Below, piece by piece: positions 45,477-54,801 of a DNA stretch of 64,000 nucleotides. The DNA lies in assembly GCA_017795025.1 (NCBI GenBank), contig CP051243.1, positions 558,001 to 622,000 of the forward strand, written 5' to 3'. Made by a program: the position numbers and the translations under genes. A model generated the notes under the pieces. The model did not search any database. It saw only the letters and a list, made by a program, of their open reading frames with translations, and was not told the origin of the DNA. How positions within the stretch are numbered: position 1 is the first letter of the stretch; the number at the start of each line of letters is the position of its first letter. This DNA is from Flavobacteriales bacterium. GTDB lineage: Bacteria > Bacteroidota > Bacteroidia > Flavobacteriales > Schleiferiaceae.

Positions 45477-45636
45477 ATGCGCAAGAATTGACAAAATTTG
45501 GGCACCTAAATCCTAAAGTTTGCCCAACTAAATGTTAAAGACATTCCCTTTAACATTTTCCTTCAAATAAAATTTAAACATTAGCTGTACTAACCGATTT
45601 CCTTAACCCTGCTACTCGGGCGTCATACGTATATAT

Positions 45637-46527
45637 ATGGCAAGTTTGAGCTTGAGAGAAGGTGTGCAAGAGCATTTATTGATAGAGGGGTCCATTCTGC
45701 AAGGCCAATCTGCCAGATATGCTAACACCCAATCTTGTCTAAATCGCGAGTCTGGCTACACCATTAAGTATGCCTTTAATAGTCATGAAACCTTTTGGTT
45801 AAATGGTAAAAAAATCCATTTAGCACCGGGAGAATCATTGTTTATAAACCAGAGGTACAGTCGCGCTCATCAATATGAAGCCTCGGCACTCTCAAGGGGC
45901 TTATGTCTCCATTATCAGGAATCCGAATTAATGGACCTCTACCGGGTTTTAAAGAACCGGAAGATTATCGATTATAGTTTTCAATCCTTTCAAGAGATTC
46001 CCGAATTGCGTTTTGAACGCCAAACGCATCTAAACAGTAAACTAAAGGAAATTTGTAGGGATATAGAAGAAGATCAGTTTTCCATTAAACAGGCCGGCTT
46101 CGAATCGATCCTTGAAGAAATGCTGCTGGAAATCGACTGGGAACTGATTGGCTATAATCAGCGCCTACAGGAGTTTAATCCTGCAACCCGCCAATCTTTA
46201 ATTCGCAAAGTCGTTCAAGCGCGAAAATTTATGCTGGCGAATTTACATCGACCTTTAAAATTGGAGGATATCGCCAGTGAGGTAGCCATGTCCCCTTTTC
46301 ATTTTCAACGACAATACAAAAAGGCTACCGGAAAAAGTCCTAATCGACATTTAGTGGAATGGCGTATCGAAAATGCTAAAGAGCTACTGCGTGAAGGAAA
46401 GAATTCAGTTTTAGAAATATCTACTATGCTAGCTTATAATGACTTACCTACCTTTTCAAAGGCCTTTAAGCGGGAGGTTGGGAGTAGTCCTAGTAATTGG
46501 CAAAAACAGTTTGTTAAAAATTCTTAA
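45637..46527 (+). CDS. AraC-family transcription regulator
   Basis: The 296-residue protein has a cupin-like N-terminal part (about 45-105, with LAPGESLFINQRYSRAHQYE), a middle helical linker and a C-terminal AraC DNA-binding domain (about 188-296). The first HTH is KLEDIASEVAMSPFHFQRQYKKATGKSPNRHLVEWRIE and the second follows with VLEISTMLAYNDLPTFSKAFKREVG. AraC domains of this kind act as dimers on inverted or direct half-sites. Its ligand and target are unknown. A structured element and a terminator lie immediately downstream. Confidence 0.9.
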   Translation: MASLSLREGVQEHLLIEGSILQGQSARYANTQSCLNRESGYTIKYAFNSHETFWLNGKKIHLAPGESLFINQRYSRAHQYEASALSRGLCLHYQESELMDLYRVLKNRKIIDYSFQSFQEIPELRFERQTHLNSKLKEICRDIEEDQFSIKQAGFESILEEMLLEIDWELIGYNQRLQEFNPATRQSLIRKVVQARKFMLANLHRPLKLEDIASEVAMSPFHFQRQYKKATGKSPNRHLVEWRIENAKELLREGKNSVLEISTMLAYNDLPTFSKAFKREVGSSPSNWQKQFVKNS

Positions 46528-46603
46528 AAAATGGATGCCTCGACCAACCTTACACTTTTTGATATCGTTTCCCTTTGAAGATGTCTACAGTATTTATCGC
46601 ACT

Positions 46604-46660
46604 TAACCAATTGATGTAAACGTCTTACCCTGATCAAAGCATGCTTTGATTTATTGGTTA
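46604..46660 (+). other. Structured element: nested inverted repeats
   Basis: TAACCAAT at 46604-46611 pairs with ATTGGTTA at 46653-46660. Inside lies a perfect 18-base palindrome (46633-46650, ATCAAAGCAT/ATGCTTTGAT type), next to the second arm. It could be a folded RNA or a DNA-binding site. It is followed after five bases by a terminator. No reading frame of note covers it. Confidence 0.45.
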
Positions 46661-46665
46661 TCCCC

Positions 46666-46697
46666 GAAAACCCACTTTTTAGTGGGTTTTCTTTTTA
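46666..46697 (+). terminator. Rho-independent terminator between the AraC gene and aroC
   Basis: GAAAACCCACT and AGTGGGTTTTC form an 11-base stem with a 4-base T loop and are followed by five T residues. It ends the AraC transcript, or the transcript of the structured element, 84 bases before aroC. Confidence 0.9.
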
Positions 46698-46781
46698 ACT
46701 AAGCTCAGGTTTTTAGCTCTAAACTTCTGTTAAACGGAAAACAGAATGTAATTTCAAGCCCTAAATGTTTTCTTTGTTTTT

Positions 46782-47843
46782 ATGGCTGGAAATTCGTTCG
46801 GAAATCTTTTAAAATTAAGCACCTTCGGTGAGTCTCATGGCGAAGCCATTGGTGGAATACTCGATGGATTTCCCGCCGGTTTAGAGCTTGACCTAGACTT
46901 TGTTCAGCAGCAATTAGACCGTCGTAAACCGGGTCAGTCGCGAATCAGCAGTCAGCGCAAAGAAAGCGATACCCTTCAAATCCTATCCGGCATCTTTGAA
47001 GGCAAAAGTACCGGAATGCCCATTGGCTTCATCATCCCGAATGCTGATGCTAAATCCAAAGATTACAATCATATAAAGGATAAATTTCGTCCTTCTCATG
47101 CTGATCGCACTTATGCCGAGAAATATGGGCATCGTGATTATCGTGGAGGCGGAAGATCCTCGGCACGAGAAACAGCTGTCCGCGTAGCGGCAGGGGCCTT
47201 AGCGATGCAAATTCTCCCCCAAGTGAAAATAAGGGCCTATGTATCTTCGGTTGGGCCTATTGATCTGGATCATGACCTCAGCTTAGATTATTCCAAAATT
47301 GACCAGCACATCACGCGTTGTCCGCATCCCGAAACGGCGGCTCTAATGGAGCAAGCAATAGTAGAGGCCCGAAAACAAGGAGATAGCCTCGGTGGAATTA
47401 TTACCTGTCGGGTGGAAGGCTTGGATGTCGGTTTAGGCGAGCCCGTTTTTAATAAGCTACCCGCTGAACTCGCTAAAGCGATGATGAGTATAAATGCCGT
47501 TAAGGGTTTTGAAATCGGAGAGGGATTTGCAGCCGCACGCATGAAAGGATCGGAACATAATGATACCTATGGCGAGGATGGAAAAAGGCGGAGCAACCAT
47601 GCCGGAGGGGTAGAAGGCGGTATTAGCACCGGAGAGGACCTTGTTTTTCGAACGGCCTTTAAACCGGTGGCCACCATAATGAGCGATCAACAGGGATTAA
47701 ATACCGAAGGCGAAATGGTAACCGTGGCGGGTAAAGGTCGACACGATCCATGCGTGGTTCCTCGCGCCGTACCTATTGTAGAAGCTATGACCGCCCTGGT
47801 ACTGGCCGACTATTTTTTATTAAACCGAAGTTCAAGAATCTAA
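46782..47843 (+). CDS. aroC: Chorismate synthase
   Basis: The 353-residue enzyme makes chorismate from EPSP, the last common step of aromatic synthesis, and needs reduced FMN. All three family signatures are present: [19 protein letters not shown] near the N-terminus, [19 protein letters not shown] in the middle, and [27 protein letters not shown] in the C-terminal part, followed by [16 protein letters not shown]. Length is normal. The symporter gene starts two bases after the stop, so an operon is possible. Confidence 0.97.
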   Translation: MAGNSFGNLLKLSTFGESHGEAIGGILDGFPAGLELDLDFVQQQLDRRKPGQSRISSQRKESDTLQILSGIFEGKSTGMPIGFIIPNADAKSKDYNHIKDKFRPSHADRTYAEKYGHRDYRGGGRSSARETAVRVAAGALAMQILPQVKIRAYVSSVGPIDLDHDLSLDYSKIDQHITRCPHPETAALMEQAIVEARKQGDSLGGIITCRVEGLDVGLGEPVFNKLPAELAKAMMSINAVKGFEIGEGFAAARMKGSEHNDTYGEDGKRRSNHAGGVEGGISTGEDLVFRTAFKPVATIMSDQQGLNTEGEMVTVAGKGRHDPCVVPRAVPIVEAMTALVLADYFLLNRSSRI

Positions 47844-47845
47844 AT

Positions 47846-49291
47846 ATGAAAGTAGCCCTACACTGGAAAATTCTCATTGGTTTAAGCCTAGGTGTTATTT
47901 GGGCCTTCATCAGCAGCAGCTTAGGATGGAGCCAGTTTACCATTAATTGGATAGATCCATTTGGAACCATCTTTATCAACCTCCTAAAGCTTATTGCTGT
48001 TCCTTTGGTTTTTTTCAGCATTATCTCCGGAGTTACGGGATTAGGTGATCCCTCCAGCTTAGGACGAATGGGTTTACGGACCTTAATCTTTTACTTCTTT
48101 ACCACCCTTTCGGCGGTAAGCCTGGGTTTGATATTAGTCAATAGCTTTGGTCCGGGTCGTTTGGTAGATGAGGACACCCGAATTGACAATCGTATTACCT
48201 ACGAATTATGGGCTCAGGAAAAGCAGGTTGAGGTTAAGGACCAGAAAAACTTTTTACAAAACCCAGCTTATGAGGATCGCGTGGCCCGAATTCAAAGTTT
48301 GGGGGGCGAAACTATTGATCCCGAAGTAGAGAAAAGCATGAAAATCGCTCAGGCTACCAAGGACGCCGGACCGATGCAAAAAGTAGTGGATATTATTCCC
48401 TCCAATATCTTCGAGGCCTTGGCCAATAATGGTCAGATGTTACAGGTAATATTCTTCGCTTTGTTCTTTGGAATCGCCTTGCTCTTTATTCCGGGCGATA
48501 AAGGGCAACCGGTCATTGACCTGGTGAATGCCATTATGGAGGTTTTACTTAAGATGGTCGACTTTATAATGCAAGCGGCGCCCTTCTTTGTATTTGCCTT
48601 ATTAGCGGGAACCATCAGTAAAATGGCGGGCGATGATGTTTCGAAAATGCTAGATATTTTCGCAGGACTGTCCTGGTACTCCTTAACCGTGTTTGTTGGA
48701 TTGGCCTTTATGGTAGCTATTTTTTATCCTTTGCTACTAAAACTTGTGGTACGTAAAATACCTTTTACGGGCTTTTTTAAAGCAATGAGCCCAGCTCAAA
48801 CCTTGGCTTTTAGTACGTCTTCATCAGCGGCAACCTTACCCGTAACCATGGAATGCGTGGAAGATAATTTAGGTGTCGATAAGAAGATTACCAGCTTTGT
48901 GCTACCCATTGGCGCTACTGTAAATATGGATGGTACCAGCTTATATCAGGCAGTAGCCGTAGTGTTTTTGGCGCAGTTCCATTTAATTGATCTCGATTTA
49001 GCCCAGCAGCTAACCATCGTGCTTACCGCCACCTTGGCTTCCATTGGCTCGGCGGCGGTGCCAAGTGCTGGCTTGGTGATGTTGATTATTGTGCTCGAAT
49101 CCGTTGGTCTCAATCCGGCCTGGATAGGTATTATCCTTCCGGTAGATCGAATTTTGGATATGTGCCGAACCGTAGTAAATGTAACCGGTGATGCCACTGT
49201 ATCTTCCATTATTGCGGCTCGCGAAAATCTTTTAAACTATCGTCAGTCTCACGATACAGACGATACCTTTAACCCTGACGTTAACCCTTAA
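47846..49291 (+). CDS. Dicarboxylate/amino acid:cation symporter (SDF family)
   Basis: From ATG 47846 the product has 481 residues and about eight membrane segments plus two re-entrant loops. The family signatures are TSSSAATLPVTMECVEDNLG and PIGATVNMDGTSLYQAVAVVFLAQ, with the final DRILDMCRTVVNVTGD segment that binds substrate and cation. It should import glutamate, aspartate or a C4-dicarboxylate with Na+ or H+. A large soluble insertion at about 105-180 follows the third helix. It starts directly after aroC, though its role is not clearly linked. Confidence 0.9.
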   Translation: MKVALHWKILIGLSLGVIWAFISSSLGWSQFTINWIDPFGTIFINLLKLIAVPLVFFSIISGVTGLGDPSSLGRMGLRTLIFYFFTTLSAVSLGLILVNSFGPGRLVDEDTRIDNRITYELWAQEKQVEVKDQKNFLQNPAYEDRVARIQSLGGETIDPEVEKSMKIAQATKDAGPMQKVVDIIPSNIFEALANNGQMLQVIFFALFFGIALLFIPGDKGQPVIDLVNAIMEVLLKMVDFIMQAAPFFVFALLAGTISKMAGDDVSKMLDIFAGLSWYSLTVFVGLAFMVAIFYPLLLKLVVRKIPFTGFFKAMSPAQTLAFSTSSSAATLPVTMECVEDNLGVDKKITSFVLPIGATVNMDGTSLYQAVAVVFLAQFHLIDLDLAQQLTIVLTATLASIGSAAVPSAGLVMLIIVLESVGLNPAWIGIILPVDRILDMCRTVVNVTGDATVSSIIAARENLLNYRQSHDTDDTFNPDVNP

Positions 49292-49301
49292 ACCCCTTGG
49301 A

Positions 49302-52097
49302 ATGAAACGAATTTTTCGCTTTCTGTTTTTCCTTTTAGTATTGCTTTTTGCCGCAGCATTAATCCTTCCGGTAGTTTTCAAAGATTCTATTGTGGAGCGA
49401 ATCAAGCAAGAAGCTAATGCCAATTTAAATGCAAGGATGGATTTTGAAGATGTGGATTTAGCACTAATTTCCACCTTTCCATACTTCGGTTTTTCCTTGG
49501 AAGGTTTAGAAATTATTGGGGTCGATAATTTTGAAGGTCAGAAGCTTTTAAGCGCCGGAGATTTTCAGCTTTCCATTGACCTAATGTCTGTATTATCCGG
49601 TGAAAGTTACAGTATAGAGAAGATTGCTGTAGAGGATCTTGATCTTCGGATTTTAATCTTAGAAGATGGCAGTGCCAATTTCGACATTGTAAAGGGCAGC
49701 GAAGAGGCCGAAGAGGCTCCCGAAGCCACTGAGAGTTCGGCCTTTCATTTGGCTTTGCAGTCTTGGGAAGTGCACAATTTTGATCTGCAGTATCAAGACC
49801 GTGAGGCGGATATGGAGTTTCACCTGGAGGATTTAAACCAGGAGGGAAGCGGTGATTTCACCGAGAATATTGTCGCAATCAACACCCATACCGAGGCCAA
49901 GGCCATAAGTTTCCTTATGGAAGGGATGGCTTACCTCAATCGGGTTCAGCTCGAATCGGATTTTGGCATGGAGCTTAATCAGGAGAAATTTAAATTCACC
50001 TTTGGCGAAAATACCGTTAAGCTAAATGATCTCGCCATGCAGTTCTCTGGTTGGCTTGCTATGCCCAATGAGGCTATCGATATGGATTTGAAGTTTAGCA
50101 GCCCTGATAATAGCTTCAAAAGCTTAATTTCCTTAATTCCCGCTCTTTACTATCAGGATTTCCAAGATTTGAAAACCTCTGGTGAATTTAAGGTTGATGG
50201 CATTGTGCAAGGGAAGATGATTGATAACATCTATCCTAGTTTCGATGTAAACCTCAATGTGCGAAACGGATTCTTTCAATACCCTGATTTACCCGCTGCG
50301 GTAGAAAAGGTGAATATCGACTTCAAAGCGAAGAACACCAGTCGCAATTTAGAAGGTACCGAAATCAACTTGAGTAGAATGGAAGCTGTGGTTGCCGGGA
50401 GTACCATCAGCGGAAGCTTCCAATTAAAAGAACCTTTAGGCGATCCAAAGTTTGCCTTCCAGTCTAAAGCTAAAGCCGAATTATCCGATTTAGCTAAAGC
50501 CATTCCGATGGAAGGTTATGAAATGTCGGGAGGTATAGACCTAAACATGTTTGCCTCCGGAAGTATGTCCATGATTGATCAGGAGCAATATGAGCAATTA
50601 AAGGCCGGCGGGGCCCTATTGGCCAATAAGCTTCATTTTGGTGGCGATAGTTTAGGGATGCGTTTAGACATCCCTCAAATGGATTTGAAACTGCAGCCTT
50701 CGCAAGCTGTTTTAGGTCCCAGCACTTTAATTTACGAAGGCAATGAGATGAACATGAAAGGGGTTCTGGATAACCTTATTGCCTATGCTTTACGCGATGA
50801 ATTGCTAAGTGGTAGCTTCGATTTTAGTAGTCCTAGATTAGACTTATTGGCCTTAGCGGGTGAGGAGAGTTCCGAAGCAGCGACTACGGAAGAAGATACC
50901 ACCGCTTTAAGTGTATTACGCTTACCCCAGAACATTGATTTTGTGCTCAATGCGAAAATCGACTCCTTGCTGTACGACAATATTCGAATTGCCAATTTGA
51001 ATGGTAATATCCGATTAAAGGAAGGTAAAGCCAGTATGGAAGATGTGGATATGAATATGCTGGATGGTAAGTTGAGCATGTCGGGTTCCTACGATTCTAA
51101 ACCAGAGGTGCCAAGCGCCGATTTTAGGTTTGCGATTAATGGCTTCTCCTTTAAAGAGAGTTACCGCAGTTTAGACATGGTAAAGCAAATTGCTCCTATC
51201 ATGGAAAATATGGAAGGTAATTACGACATGGCCTTGGATTTAAACACCTTAATGAGCAATGAAATGTCTCCCGACTTAAACACGGTTAATGCAAGTGGAT
51301 TATTGCGAACCAAAAGTGTACAAACGGGAGGAGAGGTTTTTAATCGCTTGGCCACCTTCCTCAATAATCCCGACTATCAAAAACTGAAAGTGGAGAATGT
51401 TAATTTAAACTTCGCTATTGTAGATGGTAAATTGGAAGTAGAGCCCTTCGATTTCAAATTAGCGGGCCAAAAGGCAGACCTGGGTGGAAGCATGAGCTTG
51501 TCGCAGGACTTGGATTTTGACCTAAACACCAGCGTTCCCCTTAAAAGTCTTAAGGCCGAAAATTACTTGCAGCAGTTTAGCGCTTTAAGTAGTGGATCGG
51601 TTCCACTTACCGTGAAGATTGGTGGAAAAGCCACTAAGCCAACCGTACGCCCAAGTTTAGGAAACCTCAAAGAGGAGCTTGGTAAGGAGCTAAAGGAAAA
51701 GCTTAATAAGGCAGTGGATAGCGCCAAAACGGTGGTAAAGCAAGAAGTGAATAAGAAGTTAGATGAATTGGTAAAAGAGGCAGAAGCGCAAGGAGATAAA
51801 CTTATTGAAGAGGCACGTAAGCGCGGAGAACAGCTAAAAGCAGAGGCCAAGGTTCAAGCGGATAAAATTAGAGCCGGCGGGGAAACAGCCGCAAAGAAAA
51901 TTCTTGATGAAGCAGGCTCTAATCCATTAAAGCAAGCCGCTGCGCGTCCTCTAGCAGAAAAGGCGCGTAAGGAGGCGAATGCCAAGGCCCAACAGGTAGA
52001 GGAAGAAGCCGCCAAACAAGCCAATCAATTAATTGAGGCGGCCGAAAATCAAAAACAAAAGCTCATTGATGATGCCAAAGCAAAAGCGCAGATTTAA
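49302..52097 (+). CDS. AsmA-like membrane protein with alanine/lysine-rich tail
   Basis: A 931-residue protein with one N-terminal helix (MKRIFRFLFFLLVLLFAAAL) and the AsmA-like opening SIVERIKQEANANLNARMDFEDVDLALISTFPYF. AsmA proteins form long lipid-transfer grooves between the membranes. The last 145 residues (from about 785) differ: a long amphipathic helix rich in Ala, Lys, Glu and Gln (for example KLIEEARKRGEQLKAEAK), as in coiled coils or lipid-binding tails. Its last 29 bases overlap the OmpA-family gene, suggesting one operon. The role of the tail is unknown. Confidence 0.82.
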   Translation: MKRIFRFLFFLLVLLFAAALILPVVFKDSIVERIKQEANANLNARMDFEDVDLALISTFPYFGFSLEGLEIIGVDNFEGQKLLSAGDFQLSIDLMSVLSGESYSIEKIAVEDLDLRILILEDGSANFDIVKGSEEAEEAPEATESSAFHLALQSWEVHNFDLQYQDREADMEFHLEDLNQEGSGDFTENIVAINTHTEAKAISFLMEGMAYLNRVQLESDFGMELNQEKFKFTFGENTVKLNDLAMQFSGWLAMPNEAIDMDLKFSSPDNSFKSLISLIPALYYQDFQDLKTSGEFKVDGIVQGKMIDNIYPSFDVNLNVRNGFFQYPDLPAAVEKVNIDFKAKNTSRNLEGTEINLSRMEAVVAGSTISGSFQLKEPLGDPKFAFQSKAKAELSDLAKAIPMEGYEMSGGIDLNMFASGSMSMIDQEQYEQLKAGGALLANKLHFGGDSLGMRLDIPQMDLKLQPSQAVLGPSTLIYEGNEMNMKGVLDNLIAYALRDELLSGSFDFSSPRLDLLALAGEESSEAATTEEDTTALSVLRLPQNIDFVLNAKIDSLLYDNIRIANLNGNIRLKEGKASMEDVDMNMLDGKLSMSGSYDSKPEVPSADFRFAINGFSFKESYRSLDMVKQIAPIMENMEGNYDMALDLNTLMSNEMSPDLNTVNASGLLRTKSVQTGGEVFNRLATFLNNPDYQKLKVENVNLNFAIVDGKLEVEPFDFKLAGQKADLGGSMSLSQDLDFDLNTSVPLKSLKAENYLQQFSALSSGSVPLTVKIGGKATKPTVRPSLGNLKEELGKELKEKLNKAVDSAKTVVKQEVNKKLDELVKEAEAQGDKLIEEARKRGEQLKAEAKVQADKIRAGGETAAKKILDEAGSNPLKQAAARPLAEKARKEANAKAQQVEEEAAKQANQLIEAAENQKQKLIDDAKAKAQI

Positions 52098-54057
52098 ACT
52101 CTCGCTCTTATTTTTAGGTCTGATAGTTTTAATTTCCTGGCAGCCTTTGCATGCCCAAGCGCCTGAATTAGGGGAATGCGATCAGGAAGTAGAGGAAATA
52201 GCTAGCAATCAATTACCAAAGGCCATTCGCAGCTGGAACCAAAAGAACTACCGCGAAGCTGAGCGATACCTGGAGAAAGCCTTGCGCTATGATGCACATT
52301 ATGCCGATGCCTTATACCTTTTAGGGGAGTTAAAACTGCGGCAGAGGGAAATTGTAAAAACCCAGTTTTTATGGTCCCTTTTGGTGGAAGAATGTCCAAA
52401 TTACAAACCAGAGATTCCCTATTTCTTGGGCGTTATGTATTTGGAGGATAATAAACTCAATAAAGCTATCCCCTTGATAGAACAGTTTTTAGCCAATCCC
52501 GAGCGTGATTTTGGCTACGACAAAGAAGCTAAAGCAGCCCTGGAGGAAGCCAAGCTTAAAAAGTCCTTACTAGAGAATACCGTGGCTTTTGACCCTAAGC
52601 CCGTGCAACGAATTAGCACGACGGCCGATGAATACCTGGCGACCATTTCGCCAGATCAGCGCACTATATACTTCACCCGTCGATCTAGGAAAGTAAATCG
52701 TAAGGCCGGTCCCGCTACTACCGCTCGCTTAGTAGAAGAGTTTTGTGCTTCCAGCTTACAAGCAAACGGTCAATTTGAGGAGGGTGCGCCTTTACCTAGT
52801 CCCTTTAACACCAGCTATAATGAAGGTGGACCCAGCATCACAGCCGATAATACCGAGCTCTACTTTACGGTATGTGAGGATTTAGACGGATATAAAAATT
52901 GCGATATCTATTACACCGAAAAGGATGCTTATGGCTATTGGAGCACTCCGCGCTCGGTGGGTGACCATATCAATAGGATAGATAGTTGGGAGTCACAGGC
53001 GTCCATTACGGCTAATGGCGACTGGTTGTATTTTACTTCAGATCGAGAGGGTGGAGTAGGAGGTTTAGACTTATACCGCTGTCATCGTTTGGAAGATGGA
53101 ACTTGGTCGGCTCCAGATTTATTAGATGGCAGGGTAAATACTCGATACGACGAGAAATCCCCATTTATTCATTCCGATTCGCAAACCTTGTATTTTACCA
53201 GTAATGGACATCCTGGTTTAGGAGGCTTTGATATTTTTTATGCCAAGGCTATTGACTCCACTTGGCAGGCACCTTCTAATATAGGCTATCCTATTAATGG
53301 TGAGGAGGATGATTTGGGCCTCTTTGTAAGTTTAGATGGCAAAACTGGATATTTTTCCAGCAACTCCTTGCGGGCAAACACCGGCTGGGATCTTTATTCC
53401 TTCGAAATGCCAGAAGCGGCTCGCCCGGAAGAGGTATTTCTGGTGCAAGGTAATTTAGATGTGGCTGAAGGAGCTTCGCTTGAGGATGCTACGGTGAAAA
53501 TCAAAAACCTGAAAACCAAGGAACTTACCGAGGTGAAGGTAGACCTTGAAACGGGTTCCTTTGCCAGGGTGGTTAAACGTGAGGAGGCTTCCGATTATAT
53601 CGTAAAAGTGGAGAAGAAAGGCGCGGCTTTTAGCTCTCGGTACTTGTCTGCCGATGAATTAAAGTTGCGACCAAATGTGGAAACATCTTTAGAGTTGGCC
53701 CCCATGGAAGTCGGGCGGGAGTATACTTTAAACGACATTCAATTTGAAAGTAATTCCTCGAAATTGAACCCTGCAGCGCGCAGTATCATTGAGGAGTTTG
53801 CCCTATTTATGAAAGATAATCCTGAGCTCAGTGCCGACATTCAGGGCCATACCGATGATGTGGGGGATGATGAAAGTAATTTACGCCTTTCAAAGGCTCG
53901 TGCACAAGCGGTTTATGAATATGCTATCTCGATAGGGATTGAAGCCAGTCGCTTGAGCTGGCATGGCTATGGTGAGGGAAAACCTTTGGCGGATAACGCT
54001 ACCGAAGAAGGGCGAGCTAAAAATCGGAGGACTGTTTTTGTAATAACCGCGCAGTAG
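52069..54057 (+). CDS. OmpA-family protein with TPR and PD40/WD40 repeats (PorE-like)
   Basis: From ATG 52069 the product has 662 residues with a signal peptide (FLGLIVLISWQPLHAQ). TPR-like repeats lie at about 40-150 (YREAERYLEKALRYDAHYADALYLLG). PD40-type propeller strands follow at about 190-450 (TISPDQRTIYFTRRSR; ANGDWLYFTSDREGG; SDSQTLYFTSNG). A carboxypeptidase-like beta domain spans about 455-540, and an OmpA peptidoglycan-binding domain ends the protein (IQGHTDDVGDDESNLRLSKARAQAV). This order matches PorE of the type IX secretion system, but many paralogues share it. It overlaps the AsmA gene by 29 bases. Confidence 0.85.
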   Translation: MMPKQKRRFKLSLLFLGLIVLISWQPLHAQAPELGECDQEVEEIASNQLPKAIRSWNQKNYREAERYLEKALRYDAHYADALYLLGELKLRQREIVKTQFLWSLLVEECPNYKPEIPYFLGVMYLEDNKLNKAIPLIEQFLANPERDFGYDKEAKAALEEAKLKKSLLENTVAFDPKPVQRISTTADEYLATISPDQRTIYFTRRSRKVNRKAGPATTARLVEEFCASSLQANGQFEEGAPLPSPFNTSYNEGGPSITADNTELYFTVCEDLDGYKNCDIYYTEKDAYGYWSTPRSVGDHINRIDSWESQASITANGDWLYFTSDREGGVGGLDLYRCHRLEDGTWSAPDLLDGRVNTRYDEKSPFIHSDSQTLYFTSNGHPGLGGFDIFYAKAIDSTWQAPSNIGYPINGEEDDLGLFVSLDGKTGYFSSNSLRANTGWDLYSFEMPEAARPEEVFLVQGNLDVAEGASLEDATVKIKNLKTKELTEVKVDLETGSFARVVKREEASDYIVKVEKKGAAFSSRYLSADELKLRPNVETSLELAPMEVGREYTLNDIQFESNSSKLNPAARSIIEEFALFMKDNPELSADIQGHTDDVGDDESNLRLSKARAQAVYEYAISIGIEASRLSWHGYGEGKPLADNATEEGRAKNRRTVFVITAQ

Positions 54058-54280
54058 GAAGTTCGGGGTTTTCTTCTGCTTCCAAGCGATGGTATACCGC
54101 ATAAGCTTGTTCGAGCTCATTAAACTCAAAATAGCGGCTGCGAAAGCATAATCCCCAGAAGTAGTAATTGATAAGAATTACGTAGCGGGAGCCATTTCGC
54201 GCAAAGAGCTTAATGGTCTTTTGAGGTTTTTCTTTGCGTTCTAAAATTTTAAAGCCGCGAGGGTTTCTTTGTTGAGGCAT
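54017..54280 (-). CDS. Small basic protein, unknown function
   Basis: The 87-residue frame starts at ATG 54280 (MPQQRNPRGFKILERKEKPQ) and is basic at its N-terminus, with a Tyr/Trp-rich middle (YVILINYYFWGLCF). It overlaps the end of the OmpA-family gene by 41 bases on the opposite strand. The same frame extends upstream to 54442, but that part lies across a terminator and the rplS end and is very likely not translated. No family is recognised. It could be a chance frame. Confidence 0.4.
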   Translation of the reverse strand: MPQQRNPRGFKILERKEKPQKTIKLFARNGSRYVILINYYFWGLCFRSRYFEFNELEQAYAVYHRLEAEENPELPTARLLQKQSSDF

Positions 54281-54293
54281 GAGTTTTCGGGCA

Positions 54294-54323
54294 TAAAAAA
54301 AGCCGCTACAAAAGAGCGGCTTA
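54294..54323 (-). terminator. Rho-independent terminator after rplS
   Basis: On the minus strand AGCCGCT, a 7-base loop and AGCGGCT are followed by seven or more U. It lies 22 bases past the rplS stop. Confidence 0.9.
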
Positions 54324-54344
54324 TATATTATCCCGAAGTAAAGG

Positions 54345-54692
54345 CTACATTCTTCTTTCTTTAATTCGTGCAGCTTTACCGGTACGTTCACGCTGGTAGA
54401 AGATACGTGCGCGACGCACTTTACCACGTTTGTTGATTTCAATTTTGTCCAAAGCGGGCATGTTGATTGGGAAGATACGCTCTACCCCAACGTTACCGCT
54501 CATTTTACGGATTGTAAAAGTTTCGGTGCTACCAGAACCACGACGTTGCAATACTACACCGCGGAAGAACTGAATACGCTCTTTGTTACCCTCGGTAATT
54601 TTGTAATAAACAGTGATGGTATCACCGGCGAAAAAATCAGGAAACTCATTTTTATTGGTATACTCTTCCTGAACGTACTTAACTAAATCCAT
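54345..54692 (-). CDS. rplS: 50S ribosomal protein L19
   Basis: A 115-residue protein with the L19 core: FFAGDTITVYYKITEGNKERIQFFRGVVLQRRGSG, ETFTIRKMSGNVGVERIFPINMP and the basic tail RARIFYQRERTGKAARIKE. ATG 54692 gives the normal length. The longer upstream frame would add a non-family segment. L19 lies at the interface between ribosomal subunits. It is downstream of trmD, the usual bacterial gene order, and has its own terminator. Confidence 0.97.
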   Translation of the reverse strand: MDLVKYVQEEYTNKNEFPDFFAGDTITVYYKITEGNKERIQFFRGVVLQRRGSGSTETFTIRKMSGNVGVERIFPINMPALDKIEINKRGKVRRARIFYQRERTGKAARIKERRM

Positions 54693-54801
54693 TATTAAGC
54701 AATTTGTAATTTTAGTAAAGCCAACATGCACAGCTCTTGCCAGAGGTTGACCAACCAATTCCCCGTTTTTGGGGCTGCAATATTACAACATTTCCCTTTC
54801 C

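Noticed and set aside
54281-54442. Upstream extension of the small 54017-54280 frame
   Set aside because: It covers the rplS terminator and overlaps the rplS coding end on the same strand, so it is almost certainly untranslated.
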